A stretch of DNA of 37,778 nt from Psychrobacter urativorans (GCF_904846695.1 NZ_CAJHBR010000024.1:1-37778), one strand, 5' to 3'; positions 17,671 through 26,444 are shown, counted from the first letter of the stretch. Notes: a model not told the origin generated them from the sequence alone. Program-made: numbers and translations.

Positions 17671-18474
17671 TTAAGCCAACATGCCGCCATCTAAGGTAAA
17701 GGCATGACCATTCATAAAGCTACTCTCATCACTAGCTAGCCAAGCGATGGCTCCTGATACTTCATCAACCGTACCTAAACGGCGCAGCGGACTGGCTTTG
17801 ATAGTTGCTTGTTGGGCGCGCTCATCCATATTAGCCATAGTATGGCGTACCATCGGCGTATCGATAAAGCTTGGACAGACCGCATTAAAGCGGATATTGA
17901 CTCGTGCATACTCATGAGCGGCCGACTTAGTCAGGCCCATCACCCCGTGTTTGGCAGCGCTATATGCTGATAGCAATGGCGCTGAACGTAAGCCCGCTAT
18001 AGAAGCTACATTAATAACATGACCGCCGCCATTCGGAGCCATACAAGCGATAGCAGCACGCATACAATGCCAAACGCCTTTTAAATTAACCGCAATATTG
18101 CGATCGAAATCATCATCGGTTAACTCATGCATAGGCGCTGGCTGATGATCAATACCGGCATTATTGATGACTACATCGAGGCCGCCAAGCTGTTGCATAG
18201 CAAAAGCAAATAAGGCGCGCACCTCATCAGCGCTAGTGACGTCTACCTTTTTAAAGACCATGCTATCGCCAGCTTGTTGGGCTTGCTCAGCAACAGCGGC
18301 TCCTAATGCTTCAGCCCTATCACCAATCACTACTTTAGCGCCACGACTGGCCAATAATAGGGCACTAGCAGCACCGATACCAGAGGCACCGCCAGTGATT
18401 AAGATCCTTTTTCCTGCAACATTTGAGGCGGTCATATTCGCTAATGTGCTAGTTTCAATTACATTGGTTGTCAT
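17671..18474 (-). CDS. Short-chain dehydrogenase/reductase (classical SDR), 3-hydroxyacyl or alcohol dehydrogenase-like
   Basis: Classical SDR of 267 residues. TGGASGIG (27-34), NNAG (104-107), S158 in NVASIAG, Y171 and K175 (YSAAK) are all present. The acidic residue in VIGDR (D52) at the end of strand 2 points to NAD(H), unlike the downstream SDR, which suggests the pair work in opposite directions or on different steps. AGGGGA inside the end of the upstream gene is spaced 8 nt from the ATG, so the 14-residue N-terminal extension before MTASNV is likely translated. Only 3 bp separate it from the upstream reductase stop, a clear operon link. Confidence 0.88.
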   Translation of the reverse strand: MTTNVIETSTLANMTASNVAGKRILITGGASGIGAASALLLASRGAKVVIGDRAEALGAAVAEQAQQAGDSMVFKKVDVTSADEVRALFAFAMQQLGGLDVVINNAGIDHQPAPMHELTDDDFDRNIAVNLKGVWHCMRAAIACMAPNGGGHVINVASIAGLRSAPLLSAYSAAKHGVMGLTKSAAHEYARVNIRFNAVCPSFIDTPMVRHTMANMDERAQQATIKASPLRRLGTVDEVSGAIAWLASDESSFMNGHAFTLDGGMLA

Positions 18475-18477
18475 AGC

Positions 18478-19485
18478 TTATTCCCCTACCTTTAGAACTA
18501 GTTTGCCAAAATTCTTACCGTTAAAGAGCATCATTAAGGTATCAGGAAAAGTCTCGATACCTTCGACGATATGATCTTTGACTGTAATCTCACCAGAGTT
18601 TATCCAACCGGCGATATCTTTCATAGCTGTTGGATACTCTTTAACATTATCAAAGACTACAATGCCTTCCATGCGCGCACGATTGACTAATAAGGATAGA
18701 TAGTTCGAAGGACCTTTGACTGCAGTGGTGTTATTGTACTGGCTAATAGCGCCGCAAATAACTATACGAGCATGTAGATTAATCTGGCTAAGCACGTCGT
18801 CCAAAATATCGCCGCCAACGTTGTCATAGAATACATCGACGCCATTGGGACAAGCTTGCTTTAGAGCTTTTTTGACATTATCGTTCTTGTAGTCGATAGC
18901 CTCATCGAAGCCTAATTCATCTACCAAAAATTTGCATTTTTCGCTACCGCCAGCGATACCTACCACACGGCAACCTTTGATCTTAGCAATTTGCCCGACT
19001 ACGCTACCTACAGCGCCTGCTGCACCAGAAACTACTACCGTCTCGCCAGCTTTAGGCATAGCGGTTTTTAGTAAGCCAAAGTAGCCAGTCATTCCTGGCA
19101 TACCTAACACTCCTAAATAGTAGGGCAAAGGTGCTAAATTGGCATCTACTTTATAGAGACCTGTACCATCGCTGACCGCATAGGACTGTACCCCATCATG
19201 ACCACAGACATAATCACCTACAGCAAACTTAGCATGCTTGCTCTCTAGCACTTGGCCTACAGTACCAGCGCGCATAACGTCGCCAATTTGTACCGGTTCG
19301 ATATAAGACTTAGCATCGTTTAACCAACCCCGCATCGCTGGATCTAAAGAGATATACTCAATCTTGATTAGTAGCTGACCGTCGCTAATAGCCGGTACTT
19401 CTGTTTCGCTATACTGCCAAGTATCAGCAGTCGGCTCACCAATAGGTCGGGCTTTTAGTCGCCATTGCTTATTCATCATTGTCAT
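18478..19485 (-). CDS. NADP-dependent MDR-family oxidoreductase (CurA/YncB, leukotriene B4 dehydrogenase-like)
   Basis: Zinc-independent medium-chain reductase of 335 residues, the type that reduces 2-alkenal or 2-enone double bonds with NADPH. SLDPAMRGWLND (46-57) is the family signature after the N-terminal strands. GAAGAVGSVVGQIAK at 154-168 is the nucleotide loop, and YDNVGGDILDDVL near 220-232 and GKNFGKLVLKVG at the C-terminus match curcumin reductase-like proteins. No zinc-binding Cys/His cluster is visible. It lies in the AraC-flanked operon, 154 bp after the acyl-CoA dehydrogenase and 3 bp before an SDR. The physiological substrate is unknown; an enoyl intermediate is possible. Confidence 0.87.
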   Translation of the reverse strand: MTMMNKQWRLKARPIGEPTADTWQYSETEVPAISDGQLLIKIEYISLDPAMRGWLNDAKSYIEPVQIGDVMRAGTVGQVLESKHAKFAVGDYVCGHDGVQSYAVSDGTGLYKVDANLAPLPYYLGVLGMPGMTGYFGLLKTAMPKAGETVVVSGAAGAVGSVVGQIAKIKGCRVVGIAGGSEKCKFLVDELGFDEAIDYKNDNVKKALKQACPNGVDVFYDNVGGDILDDVLSQINLHARIVICGAISQYNNTTAVKGPSNYLSLLVNRARMEGIVVFDNVKEYPTAMKDIAGWINSGEITVKDHIVEGIETFPDTLMMLFNGKNFGKLVLKVGE

Positions 19486-19639
19486 TATTTAGTCCCTTAA
19501 ATTTATTGTGAGTAAAGTAAGCCTGTTAAAACATCTGCTGCAAAGTAGGGCATAAAGTTATACTTTTAAAATAATACTTTTTAAAACAATAACCTCTAAA
19601 GCTGTGCTATCAAGAACCATAAGGTTTAAAAAACGTTGC

Positions 19640-21475
19640 CTAAAACCATGCTGCTTGCATATCGGTACAAACCGCGTTGTCGTTAATTAGAAGTTCGATA
19701 TCACGTTTTATGGTAGGTAACTCCCAATCGATAAAATATTTAGCCGCTTGGATTTTGCCTTGATAGAAATTGCGCTGGTCAGCGTTATCATAGCTACCGT
19801 CTTTTGCATTAGCAGCTGGCATGGCTTGTAACAATTGCTCAGCTTTACTGGCCTGACGTATCCAAATCCAACTGACTACTATAGTGGCAAAGATATTCAT
19901 CAATGCTTGGGCATTACCAGTCAAAGTAATGGCTTTTTCAGTCGCTAGTATCTTGCTTAAATGCACTAAAACTTGATGCAAGTCACTCATATAAGGCGTG
20001 AGCTTAGCAGCCAGCTTGCCACTCTCAGCAGTAGTAATAGCCAGTAGATCGTTAGTAATTTCACGCTTTAAAATCTGAATGCCTAAGCCATTATTTTGCC
20101 AGAGCTTACGGAACGACAAGTCTAAGGCTTGCACGCCATTAGTACCTTCATGAATAGGATTAAGACGATTATCTCGCCAAAACTGCTCCGCATAGTATTC
20201 CCGAGTGTAGCCTGCCCCGCCTAATACTTGGATGCCTAGATCATTAGCTTTAGGGCCATATTCTGAAGGCCAAGCCTTGAGCACTGGGGTGAGCAAATCT
20301 AACAGCTCGGCCAGCTCAGCTTTTAGGGTTGCATCCTCGCAAGTATTGATACGGTCGATTAGGTTTGAGCCATACAGACACAATGAGATACCCCCTTCGC
20401 TATAAGCTTTTTGCGCTAGTAGCATACGTTTGACATCGCCATGATTGATAATAGCAGTGGCATCGTGTTCGGGTTTATTATTAGGAGCAATGCGCCCTTG
20501 AGTCCTGTCTTTAGTATAAGCTAGTGAGTACTGATAACCACGATAGCCAATCATTGCCGCACCAAACCCGACAGCGATACGCGCCTCATTCATCATCTTA
20601 AACATATAGCGTAGACCGAAGTGCGGCTCTCCTATTAAGTAGCCATAACACTCGCCTTGATCGCCGAAGCTGAGCGATGTAGAAGTAGTGCCACGATAGC
20701 CAAGCTTATGCAATAGACCAGTCAAGTGCACATCATTACGCACTCCGAGCGACCCGTCTTCTGCTACTCTAAATTTCGGCACTGCAAATAGCGAGATGCC
20801 TTTGACTCCGCTTGGTCCGCCGGGTATCTTGGCCAATACTAGATGAACGATATTATCCGACAACTCATGATCGCCACCGGAGATATAGATCTTACTGCCT
20901 TTAATACGATAGGAGCCATCCTGCTGAGCAACAGCGGTAGTGGTAATATCAGCCAGTGATGAGCCTGCATGTGGCTCCGTTAACGCCATCGTTCCGGTAA
21001 ACTCACCTGTGAGCATGCGTGGCATAAAGGCTGCTTTGATCTCATCGCTGGCAAAATGCGACAGCACATTAATCGCTGCGGTAGTCAAAAACGGATAAGC
21101 GGTAGTCGAAGGATTAGCAGCCATAAAGTAACCAGCCACCGCCGTCATCACTGTCTCAGGCAATTGCATACCGCCCTCTGCAAAGCTATAGCGCCCAGCG
21201 ATAAATCCTGACTCTCGAAAGGCATCAAAAGCCACTTTTACCTCATCGATCATACTGACTCGCGTGCCATCAAACTGTGGCTCATTCTGATCGGCTTTAC
21301 GGTTGTGCGGTAAGAATAAATCGGTGGCTATCTTTTTGGCGGTATCTAAGACCGCATCAAAAGTCTCACGGTTATGCTCGGCAAACTTTGCACTAGCGCA
21401 AAGGTTTTGAGTGTCCAAGACATCATACAATTGGAACGGCAGTTCAAAATCATTAATAAGGGTATCTGTAGCCAT
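19640..21475 (-). CDS. Acyl-CoA dehydrogenase, long form with extra C-terminal domain
   Basis: Flavoprotein of 611 residues, the ~600-residue acyl-CoA dehydrogenase subgroup that carries an additional C-terminal helical domain (DmdC-like, also phenylacyl/3-methylthiopropionyl types). TGTMALTEPHAGSSLADI (160-177) and IKGSKIYISGGDHEL (191-205) are the FAD signatures. The catalytic glutamate is E443 in PIHEGTNGVQALDL, unlike the LCAD-type enzyme in the first cluster. Residues from about 470 to 611 form the extra domain. It is the first gene of its operon and divergent from a GlxA-type AraC regulator across 284 bp. The substrate is not readable from sequence; medium-chain or substituted acyl-CoA is likely. 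Confidence 0.9.
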   Translation of the reverse strand: MATDTLINDFELPFQLYDVLDTQNLCASAKFAEHNRETFDAVLDTAKKIATDLFLPHNRKADQNEPQFDGTRVSMIDEVKVAFDAFRESGFIAGRYSFAEGGMQLPETVMTAVAGYFMAANPSTTAYPFLTTAAINVLSHFASDEIKAAFMPRMLTGEFTGTMALTEPHAGSSLADITTTAVAQQDGSYRIKGSKIYISGGDHELSDNIVHLVLAKIPGGPSGVKGISLFAVPKFRVAEDGSLGVRNDVHLTGLLHKLGYRGTTSTSLSFGDQGECYGYLIGEPHFGLRYMFKMMNEARIAVGFGAAMIGYRGYQYSLAYTKDRTQGRIAPNNKPEHDATAIINHGDVKRMLLAQKAYSEGGISLCLYGSNLIDRINTCEDATLKAELAELLDLLTPVLKAWPSEYGPKANDLGIQVLGGAGYTREYYAEQFWRDNRLNPIHEGTNGVQALDLSFRKLWQNNGLGIQILKREITNDLLAITTAESGKLAAKLTPYMSDLHQVLVHLSKILATEKAITLTGNAQALMNIFATIVVSWIWIRQASKAEQLLQAMPAANAKDGSYDNADQRNFYQGKIQAAKYFIDWELPTIKRDIELLINDNAVCTDMQAAWF

Positions 21476-21559
21476 AATACTTTCTCTCTATAAAGGCTAA
21501 AAAGTGCTACTAAAATAAGTCGTTAGCTAATAGTAGTCTAATTCAGCTCATCACCGTAT

Positions 21560-21594
21560 TGTCATTTATGACATAATCAGGGTCAAATAAGACA
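21560..21594. promoter_or_regulatory. Candidate AraC-family binding site: two direct repeats with 21-bp period
   Basis: TGTCATTTATGACA (21560-21573) and GGTCAAATAAGACA (21581-21594) match at 10 of 14 positions in the same orientation, with starts 21 bp apart, two DNA turns. AraC-family activators typically bind tandem direct sites of this period. The pair lies between the acyl-CoA dehydrogenase operon and the AraC gene. The first copy is also an inverted repeat (TGTCAT/ATGACA). Confidence 0.6.
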
Positions 21595-21759
21595 ATAATG
21601 GTTATGATTAGAGCGTGTTGAACACTTTTTAAACATAGCGCTGAGAGTCTTTATTGAAGCGTTAACTTCTAGGTAGCGTTGGTACTATCTCACTACTGAT
21701 TTGATAGAAATAAAATTAAAAATTCATAGATTAAAAATAACTATAAAGGTCAATACCCT

Positions 21760-22758
21760 ATGTCCGATATAAAACCATTTGAGGTCGTTATTCTAGGATT
21801 CGATGGGGTGCTAGGCAGTGTATTGGCAGGTGCATTAGATCTTTTTTCATTCACTGGAGTGAGCTGGCAGCGTTTTTTGGATCAGCCAGTTACGCCAAGG
21901 TTTAAAGTACAGATTGCCAGTTTGGGCGGCGTAGATATTCGCTGTAGTAATCGCTTGATTATGCGAGCGCATTGCGATATCGCAGCAGTGAGAAGGTGCG
22001 ATTTATTATTGATTCCCACCATCGGCGACTCTATCGATAAAGTGCTGCTACAAAACGAGTTATTAATACCGCACATCATACGCTTAGCTAATACTCAAGC
22101 CGATATCGCTAGCAACTGTAGCGGGGCTTTTTTGTTAGCCAAAGCTGGATTATTAGAAGGGCGCGTCGCCACTACCCATTGGGGGTATGCCAGCAAGTTT
22201 AAAAGCGATTATCCAGAAGTAAATTTACAAGAAAATCAGTTCGTCACTCAGTCGGATAATATATTTTGTGCCGCAGGAGGCAGTGCTTTTTATGACTTGG
22301 CGCTGTTATTAATAGAGCGCTATTGTGGACGTGAGCTATCGACACAAGTGGCTAAAACCCAGATCATCGATAGTAAAAGAGGCAGTCAGAACAGCTATAC
22401 TAATGTGACTTTATATAAGCCGCATGCTGATCAACTGGTCAAGCGAGTGCAAGACTATATCGAGAATAACTTTCAGCAACCGCTACAAGTGAGTCAATTG
22501 GCGGCTATGGTCAATATCACCACTCGGACACTAAATAGACGATTTCAGTCAGCCGTAGCTATGCGCCCTATCGAGTACATTCAGGCAGTCCGAATTGAGC
22601 AAGCCAAACGTCTATTAGAGTCCAAAGACGTCAGTATAAAGTCTCTTGCCGATCAAGTGGGTTACAGCGATATCTCGTCTTTTACTCGACTATTTAAGCG
22701 TGCTACCGCCCTCACCCCTAAAGAGTATCAGAACAGATTTTCACGGATAGCGATTTGA
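21760..22758 (+). CDS. GlxA-type AraC-family transcriptional regulator (DJ-1/PfpI-like sensor domain)
   Basis: 332 residues. The N-terminal about 200 residues form a DJ-1/PfpI-like domain, with the nucleophile-elbow segment IASNCSGAFLLAKAGLL and RVATTHW as in GlxA regulators. The C-terminal about 100 residues are the two AraC helix-turn-helix motifs, with VSQLAAMVNITTRTLNRRF and SIKSLADQVGYSDISSFTRLF, ending LTPKEYQNRF. It is divergent from the four-gene acyl-CoA dehydrogenase operon and probably activates it in response to a pathway intermediate (inference). The ligand is unknown. The region between them holds a 21-bp-period direct repeat. Confidence 0.9.
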   Translation: MSDIKPFEVVILGFDGVLGSVLAGALDLFSFTGVSWQRFLDQPVTPRFKVQIASLGGVDIRCSNRLIMRAHCDIAAVRRCDLLLIPTIGDSIDKVLLQNELLIPHIIRLANTQADIASNCSGAFLLAKAGLLEGRVATTHWGYASKFKSDYPEVNLQENQFVTQSDNIFCAAGGSAFYDLALLLIERYCGRELSTQVAKTQIIDSKRGSQNSYTNVTLYKPHADQLVKRVQDYIENNFQQPLQVSQLAAMVNITTRTLNRRFQSAVAMRPIEYIQAVRIEQAKRLLESKDVSIKSLADQVGYSDISSFTRLFKRATALTPKEYQNRFSRIAI

Positions 22759-22851
22759 TGTCAGCTTACTTGCTAATGCTGCAAGTTAACCGCGATACAG
22801 AAGTAGGAGGAGAAAAAAGCGGGCGGTAACATACGCTGTCGATAAAAAGTG

Positions 22852-22897
22852 AATAATAAAAAGGGCTAGCGCTATAAATAATTGCACGCTAACCCTT
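22852..22897 (-). terminator. Terminator of the universal stress gene
   Basis: Eleven-bp arms AAGGGCTAGCG (22861-22871) and CGCTAACCCTT (22887-22897), with one non-Watson-Crick pair. On the minus strand they are followed by TTTTTATTATT. It lies about 50 bp past the stress gene stop and may also protect the end of the AraC transcript. Confidence 0.75.
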
Positions 22898-22949
22898 ATA
22901 GTAACTGCTACCTACACTTGCCAACTATGATGAGCGAAAAGTCACAGTC

Positions 22950-23810
22950 TTATCTGACCAAAATAACCGGTGATGAAGTACTAGCGATAATCTCAGTAGT
23001 GGTACTCCCTAAAAATAGCTGCTGCCACTTAGAGCGTCCATAAGCACCAATTACCATGATATCGATGTCATGCTGCTTTTGAAATACCAATAGACCTTTT
23101 ACCGCATCAGTCGATGGTAGATGATGAGACTGGACGCTGAATCCTGCTGCTAATAGTTCAGCCGCCGCTGCCGCTAAGCTATTGTTTGAGCTGTCATCGT
23201 TATTACCTATCATCACGATATGGCCGGGTATACCTTTTAGTACCTCACTTTTCGCTACTAAATGGATGGCTCTGATAGAGGTTTTGCTAGCATCAAAAGC
23301 AATCATATAAGATTGGGGCTTAGTAAAGGTTTCAGAGCAAATAAGAATAGGCACTCTGGAGGCACGAGCGACGGTTTCTATTTGACTACCGATATTGATA
23401 CGACTGTCTTTATGATCCTCGCCGCGCCTGCCCATAACGATAGCGCGATTGTTAAGATCAAAATGTTCGATAGCTGGGAGCAGCTTACTACGACGTTGGT
23501 AAGGCGTGACAGCTACGGCGAAGTTATCTTCAATATAGCTTTTGGCATCTTGTATTAAAGCATTACTATAGCTATTAGCAATCTTAGCTCGCTGCTCGTC
23601 AATCTGCGATAACTCTTGTAGTAATATCTGGCGACTGTCCACTCCTATAGACCCTGATAAGTCACGCCTTGCTGAGGCCGGCACTTCTATCACATTTAAC
23701 AAAGCCACAGGCATATTTAAGCGCTCGGCATACCAAGCGGCATAGCCACAGACAGACTTAGTCACTGCTGAGCCATCGATACAAGCTAGAATGTGCTGCT
23801 GAGTGGTCAT
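22950..23810 (-). CDS. Universal stress protein with two Usp domains
   Basis: 286 residues forming two tandem UspA folds. Domain 1 begins with ILACIDGSAVTKSVCGYA and ends near residue 157 with RVPILICSE. Domain 2 starts at SYMIAFDASKTSIRA and ends with GAYGRSKWQQLFLGSTT then SSPVILVR. This G-2x-G-9x-G-S/T pattern is the ATP-binding signature, which favours an ATP-binding UspE/Rv2623-like protein. Domain 1 carries a similar MGRRGEDHKDSRINIGSQ. AAGGAG precedes the ATG. It is monocistronic with its own terminator. No target is evident. Confidence 0.9.
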   Translation of the reverse strand: MTTQQHILACIDGSAVTKSVCGYAAWYAERLNMPVALLNVIEVPASARRDLSGSIGVDSRQILLQELSQIDEQRAKIANSYSNALIQDAKSYIEDNFAVAVTPYQRRSKLLPAIEHFDLNNRAIVMGRRGEDHKDSRINIGSQIETVARASRVPILICSETFTKPQSYMIAFDASKTSIRAIHLVAKSEVLKGIPGHIVMIGNNDDSSNNSLAAAAAELLAAGFSVQSHHLPSTDAVKGLLVFQKQHDIDIMVIGAYGRSKWQQLFLGSTTTEIIASTSSPVILVR

Positions 23811-24055
23811 GACTACTCCTTAATATTGAATGAAGTTTCTATTGGTATTTATATTACACAGTAGAGCCTATTTCAGTCTATCATTGTTTAGCAATAACAA
23901 TAGAGTCAAATAGGGCATATTAAGACTATCTACATACAGTCAGCCCTAAATAATAGCGATATCCTGACCTTATGTTTTAAAGACAGATTGACTATATTGT
24001 GCGCCATGAACTGGCTTTAGCGCTGATTTTCGGACGCTTGAGTGATAGTGATCCC

Positions 24056-24307
24056 TTAATAATCAAGCGTTAAAGGCATCAGCATAACCCCTAGAAGAAT
24101 GAATGGAATGCAAAGCAAACTTTTTAGCACTGGGCCTCGACACTTTGCCCAACGGGTAATGATAAAATATAGACTAGCAAAGGGTAAAAATAAATATAAT
24201 AAACCCCACAGTATTGATTCTTGAAAAGCTAAGATAATAAGCTTGATGCTATAGATAAAGGCGATAGCCATGCCTATAAATAGCAAAATCATTCCTACAG
24301 TTTCCAT
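24056..24307 (-). CDS. Small membrane protein of unknown function
   Basis: 83 residues starting at METVGMILLFIGMAIAFIYS. A longer frame is open upstream to 24361, but AAGGAG lies 7 nt before the ATG at 24307, so the shorter start is chosen. Three hydrophobic segments are visible: residues about 4-25, 33-50 and 61-80 (LLCIPFILLGVMLMPLTL). RWAKCRG between the last two is probably cytoplasmic. It is preceded by an apparent gene remnant and a secreted protein on the same strand. No family was recognised. Confidence 0.65.
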   Translation of the reverse strand: METVGMILLFIGMAIAFIYSIKLIILAFQESILWGLLYLFLPFASLYFIITRWAKCRGPVLKSLLCIPFILLGVMLMPLTLDY

Positions 24308-24321
24308 ATGCTGCTCCTTAG

Positions 24322-24564
24322 TTAACGGTAAAAATCGATATAAATTACTTTTTGAAGACAACGCCTCATTTCGATAAGCTTTTCGCCAGAACCGTTATAA
24401 AGCTTATCGCCCTCTAGCTTATATTCAAACTTAGAAAAAGTGTTATTTGACAAGGTATCATCTGAGCCGATCTCATAGCTTATGGAAAGAGACTGACCGG
24501 TGATATGAGTGTACAAATACTGGCTATAAGAGACCGGATACTCAGTGTAAAACCTACGCCTAAA
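24322..24564 (-). pseudogene. Possible remnant of a small gene without start codon
   Basis: A frame open from 24564 to a stop at 24322 carries a protein-like sequence, YTHITGQSLSISYEIGSDD and NTFSKFEYKLEGDKL, ending RRCLQKVIYIDFYR. It has no ATG; the only early start is a TTG at 24516 without a ribosome site. It could be the C-terminal part of a small secreted protein whose N-terminus was lost, or a chance frame. It lies between two real genes on the same strand. Confidence 0.3.
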
Positions 24565-24571
24565 CTAAACT

Positions 24572-25330
24572 TTAAGGCTCATCACAAACCATAGTCAAAC
24601 TATTACCGAACAAGGTTTTATTGAGTTTTTGCTGATAGTTATAGACCTTTTCAGGGTCGACATGATAGACCTGATCATTCACACAATTGCCAAAACCAAA
24701 AGTAACCAAATCAATTTTGGCGTATTTGGTAGGGTCAGTTGCTTTTTCTCTTTGGTAACGCTCTGTGGCCAAATCCCGATAGTACTCGCCATTATCATCG
24801 CTTAGACGTGCCTGCTGTTGAATTCTGTCTTCGACAAACTGCTGCCACTTATTCTGAATGGCGGTCTCGTTTTGCAGCAAAGGTTCAAGGTAATGCTTAC
24901 ACATTGGCGGGCTTTGTTTAAGGGCATCACTAGGATTTAGATAAGCTAAAATGGTTAGTCGATTTTGTTTATATTCGCCATCGATAGATTTTAGCAGCTG
25001 TTGCTTATACTCTTTTGCTTCTGGCACAACTTCTAGACGACCAGCGTTACTCTTAACTTGTTGGTACTCTTTAGTCAGCTTATCCATATCTGTCATAGAC
25101 AGCTCATCGAGCGCATTGATGTCCATAGGGGGAAAAAAGCTACTTAAGTTGGAGCTGGTTAAGGCTCGTAGTACAAAATGGGAATTTTTGATTTGCTTGG
25201 CGCTATACTTCTTATTATCGAACTTACCCTTTATATCGCATAGCTCATCTTGCCATTTATAGACCTCGGCTTGGGCGATATTGGTTATGGCCATTGCAGC
25301 AACTATGACCGCTAGACTAAATAGTTTCAT
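24572..25330 (-). CDS. Secreted or periplasmic protein of unknown function
   Basis: 252 residues. The N-terminus is a signal peptide, MKLFSLAVIVAAMAITNIA, cleaved after AQA. The mature part is highly polar and mostly helical, with four cysteines (in DELCDIKG, PPMCKHY, GNCVNDQ, MVCDEP) that could form two disulfides in the periplasm. EVYKWQDE at the start of the mature protein resembles the opening of DUF4124-type envelope proteins, but the rest does not fit that short domain. AAGGAC precedes the ATG. The family is not recognised. Confidence 0.7.
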   Translation of the reverse strand: MKLFSLAVIVAAMAITNIAQAEVYKWQDELCDIKGKFDNKKYSAKQIKNSHFVLRALTSSNLSSFFPPMDINALDELSMTDMDKLTKEYQQVKSNAGRLEVVPEAKEYKQQLLKSIDGEYKQNRLTILAYLNPSDALKQSPPMCKHYLEPLLQNETAIQNKWQQFVEDRIQQQARLSDDNGEYYRDLATERYQREKATDPTKYAKIDLVTFGFGNCVNDQVYHVDPEKVYNYQQKLNKTLFGNSLTMVCDEP

Positions 25331-25932
25331 GGTTTAAGTCCTTTTATTTTTTAAGCTTATTTAGGCGTAATCCAACTACCTACACTAATCGTAGTCGTAA
25401 GCGTCACTGCCGTCAATATGGCAGGCTACAGAAACTGTACAGATAAACTTACTAAACTATCAGCTAGACCAAGAGTTTATTACGATCAAGAAAATAACAG
25501 CCTACAGTGCTGCTTTCAAAGCTACAGCCGTCAACAAGATAGGAAACAACAACATTAATAGTTTAGTAGCTGCAAAACAGCTTGGCTTAGCAGTGCAAAC
25601 GCTATACCGTCGACGTAATAAAGCTAATCTTTTAGGCACAGAACAGTATGATCCCAAGCTTATGCTAGTAGATTTTTAGGAAATAAAGTAGCTCGATCAA
25701 GCTATAGACCTTAAGCGGTTATCAAGCCAGCTTAGTTAAATATTATGCCTATGAAAGTGCCAAATTCATTCAGTAAGATCTAGTAAATGACTATTAGGAT
25801 TACCATTTGCAGCTGAACGGTTCATTATCTACTGATTCTCTACTAGACTGTTTAGAGTACTGATTGCGAAGATAGGATATTCTCGCAAATTATTCATTGC
25901 TACCACCCTGATTAAAATAAGAGAGCAATACT
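25331..25932. other. 602-bp intergenic region with transposon debris
   Basis: Apart from a decayed IS3-type orfA (described separately) no intact gene is seen. The part from 25680 to 25932 has stops in all frames at short intervals. The MaoC-like gene begins at 25933, with AGAGAGCAATACT before its ATG. No convincing promoter or terminator was identified. Confidence 0.5.
25479..25679 (+). pseudogene. Decayed IS3-type transposase orfA (helix-turn-helix part)
   Basis: A frame from about 25479 to TAG 25677-25679 reads ITIKKITAYSAAFKATAV, then VAAKQLGLAVQTLYRRRNKA and TEQYDPKLMLVDF. This matches the N-terminal HTH region of IS3/IS911-type OrfA proteins, with KTYSAAFKADAV, an AAxQLGIxxQTLxxW motif and GTxQYDPELMxL. 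The start codon is lost and the reading frame stops where the leucine-zipper part should begin. No orfB or inverted repeats were recognised nearby. Confidence 0.65.
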
Positions 25933-26400
25933 ATGACAACCAATAATACAGCCACGGAACAGGTAACCATTGAAGGCTTCAACGTTGGCGACCGCAATCA
26001 ACTCGGCAGCTATACTCTCACTTTGCAGGACATCATTAGCTTCGCTGAACAATGGGACCCGCAGTTTTTTCATACTGATCCAGAGCGCGCGCTTAGCGAA
26101 GGCTTTTTTGGCGGTATTATCGCTAGTGGTATCCAAACTATGGCGGTGTTTCAGCGATTATCTGTACAAAGTTTCTCGCAGAATATCAAAGTGATCGGTG
26201 GTGCGGGGATTAAGGACTTACAGTTTCGTCGCCCAGTGTATCCAGACGATACCTTGACCGGCTCACTGACGGTGACCGCTATTAATTTTGAGACTGAGCG
26301 CAAACGGGCGCTAATTACTTATGCCGGTGAACTGCTCAATCAAAGAGAAGAGCGAGTGTTAGTGCTGACTATCTCGGTCTATGTACAAACCAATAACTAG
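25933..26400 (+). CDS. MaoC-like (R)-specific enoyl-CoA hydratase
   Basis: Hot-dog fold protein of 155 residues. The hydratase motif is FAEQWDPQFFHTDPE, with D42 and H47 in the D-x4-H arrangement of PhaJ/MaoC hydratases. FFGGIIASGIQTMAVFQRL and FRRPVYPDDTLTGSLTV complete the family pattern. It hydrates trans-2-enoyl-CoA to (R)-3-hydroxyacyl-CoA, or acts on a related substrate. It is a single gene with its own terminator, next to the transposon debris. It may link fatty-acid breakdown to other pathways; no polyhydroxyalkanoate genes are in the window. Confidence 0.85.
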   Translation: MTTNNTATEQVTIEGFNVGDRNQLGSYTLTLQDIISFAEQWDPQFFHTDPERALSEGFFGGIIASGIQTMAVFQRLSVQSFSQNIKVIGGAGIKDLQFRRPVYPDDTLTGSLTVTAINFETERKRALITYAGELLNQREERVLVLTISVYVQTNN

Positions 26401-26444
26401 GCTGCTATTGATTAAGCTAAGCGCTTATAACCTTACACTAAAAC

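Noticed and set aside
18164..18574. Plus-strand frame of 136 codons across an SDR and a reductase gene
   Set aside because: It is antisense to two strongly supported genes and shows no family features.
25400..25480. Possible inverted repeat (TGCC...GGCA) as an IS3 end
   Set aside because: Only four to five bases pair and no matching partner was found on the other side of the orfA remnant.
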